A stretch of DNA of 64,000 bases, taken from Paradevosia sp036499825 (GTDB taxonomy: Bacteria; Pseudomonadota; Alphaproteobacteria; Rhizobiales; Devosiaceae). Where the stretch lies: positions 1 through 64,000 of the forward strand of contig DASYCZ010000026.1 of assembly GCA_036499825.1 (NCBI GenBank), given 5' to 3'. This document shows, one piece after another, positions 63,592 through 64,000 of this stretch (the first letter of the stretch is position 1; each line of letters begins with the position of its first letter). The notes beneath the pieces are model-generated. The model was not told where the DNA came from, made no database searches, and saw only the letters and a list, made by a program, of their open reading frames with translations. Made by a program: the position numbers and the translations under genes.

Positions 63592-64000
63592 ATGGCGCTG
63601 CAAACTGAATTCGAACGGCCCATCGTCACTGTGGACATCGTGCTGCTGACGATCATCGAGAAGCGATTGCAGGTGGGACTGTTGCGTCGCGAAGCCGAAC
63701 CCTTCGCCGGCCGCCTGGCGCTGATCGGCGGTTATGTTCATACCGATGAGGATCGCGATGCCGAAGAGGCTGTGCGGCGCATCCTCAAGGCCAAGGCCGG
63801 TCTCAGCAACCTGTTTTTCGAACAGTTGCAGACTTTCGCCTCCCGGAATCGCGACCCACGCGGCTGGTCGGTGTCGGTCGCCTATTTTGCGCTGGTGCAG
63901 CATGAAGTGCTTGCCGGCAAGGCGGCCGCGGGTCTCGAACTCATTCCTGCCGACGAACCTGGCGATCTGCCCTTTGATCACAACGCCATCGTCACGGCGG
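63592..64000 (+). CDS. Degenerate Nudix protein, NrtR-like (3' end missing)
   Basis: The frame runs off the window after 136 residues. It begins MALQTEFERPIVTVDIVLLT and has the Nudix fold, with LALIGGYVHTDEDRDAEEAV, but where a catalytic Nudix box has REUxEExGU it reads RRILKAKAGL, lacking the glutamates. NrtR-type transcription regulators use such inactive Nudix domains to sense ADP-ribose-like ligands and carry a C-terminal winged helix, which would lie beyond the edge. It is divergent from the VWA-PurA operon. A strong site, ggggagga, precedes the ATG. Confidence 0.75.
   Translation, partial: MALQTEFERPIVTVDIVLLTIIEKRLQVGLLRREAEPFAGRLALIGGYVHTDEDRDAEEAVRRILKAKAGLSNLFFEQLQTFASRNRDPRGWSVSVAYFALVQHEVLAGKAAAGLELIPADEPGDLPFDHNAIVTA

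Noticed and set aside
1..64000. Prophage, insertion sequence, CRISPR array, tRNA or rRNA
   Set aside because: I looked for integrase/transposase-like proteins, terminal repeats, regularly spaced repeats and tRNA-like T-arms with CCA on both strands and saw none apart from the tmRNA.

Overview
The window is one continuous bacterial chromosome segment, GC-rich and densely coded. It comes from an alphaproteobacterium, most likely of the order Hyphomicrobiales (Rhizobiales). The reasons are the order RHH protein - sspB - thyA - folA - hflKC - DUF2065 - degP, an FtsZ with a long Q/P-rich linker, and a circularly permuted two-piece tmRNA gene. A Devosia-like genus is my guess only. I see no phage, insertion sequence, CRISPR array, rRNA or tRNA.

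Layout. 1-7.5 kb: cell envelope and DNA maintenance (3' part of ftsZ, then lpxC, bamD, recN, ligA). 7.5-12.6 kb: a secreted protein, an Xaa-Pro aminopeptidase, a 43-residue peptide gene, prmA, a YbjQ-family protein and an EamA transporter. 12.6-20 kb: a UvrD helicase, a giant AsmA-like protein, an RHH protein, sspB and the tmRNA gene ssrA directly upstream of sspB. 20-31 kb: folate/thymidylate genes (thyA, folA), envelope proteolysis (hflK, hflC, degP), serB, miaA, a YbaK deacylase and a MATE pump. 31-36 kb: a glycine-zipper lipoprotein, clpS, a DUF885-like protein, a sorbosone-dehydrogenase-like protein, a HAD hydrolase and an ArsR/SRPBCC pair. 36-40.5 kb: ilvBN behind an apparent branched-chain amino acid attenuator with its own 16-residue leader peptide, then an Asp/Glu racemase homologue and pdxJ. 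40.5-43.4 kb: a complete EF-P modification locus (efp divergent from epmA-epmB). 43.4-50.5 kb: TetR regulator, Bcr/CflA-type pump, FMN reductase, a frameshifted OafA-type acyltransferase and kup. 50.5-57.5 kb: an old yellow enzyme, a second sorbosone-dehydrogenase-like protein, an ArsR-SRPBCC-VOC operon, a membrane protein, an acetamidase and a VOC protein. 57.5-61.2 kb: a two-component system flanked on each side by a two-gene operon of small secreted proteins; the two operons share an identical-architecture direct repeat. 61.2-64 kb: a divergent adenylosuccinate-synthetase paralogue and a von Willebrand factor A protein, facing a degenerate-Nudix (NrtR-like) gene.

How parts work together. 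ssrA makes the tag, SspB delivers tagged proteins to ClpXP and ClpS feeds N-degrons to ClpAP, so three parts of regulated proteolysis lie within 13 kb. EpmA and EpmB together prepare and attach the beta-lysine that activates EF-P. BamD, LpxC, HflKC, DegP and AsmA all serve envelope construction or quality control.

Most promising for something undescribed: the PurA-like/VWA/Nudix module at the right edge. Its synthetase keeps the P-loop and catalytic Asp/His but has lost the arginine-rich aspartate-binding loop, and its Nudix protein lacks the catalytic glutamates. Second is the two-component system with its matched flanking operons. All functional names are from reading the protein sequences; no database search was possible.
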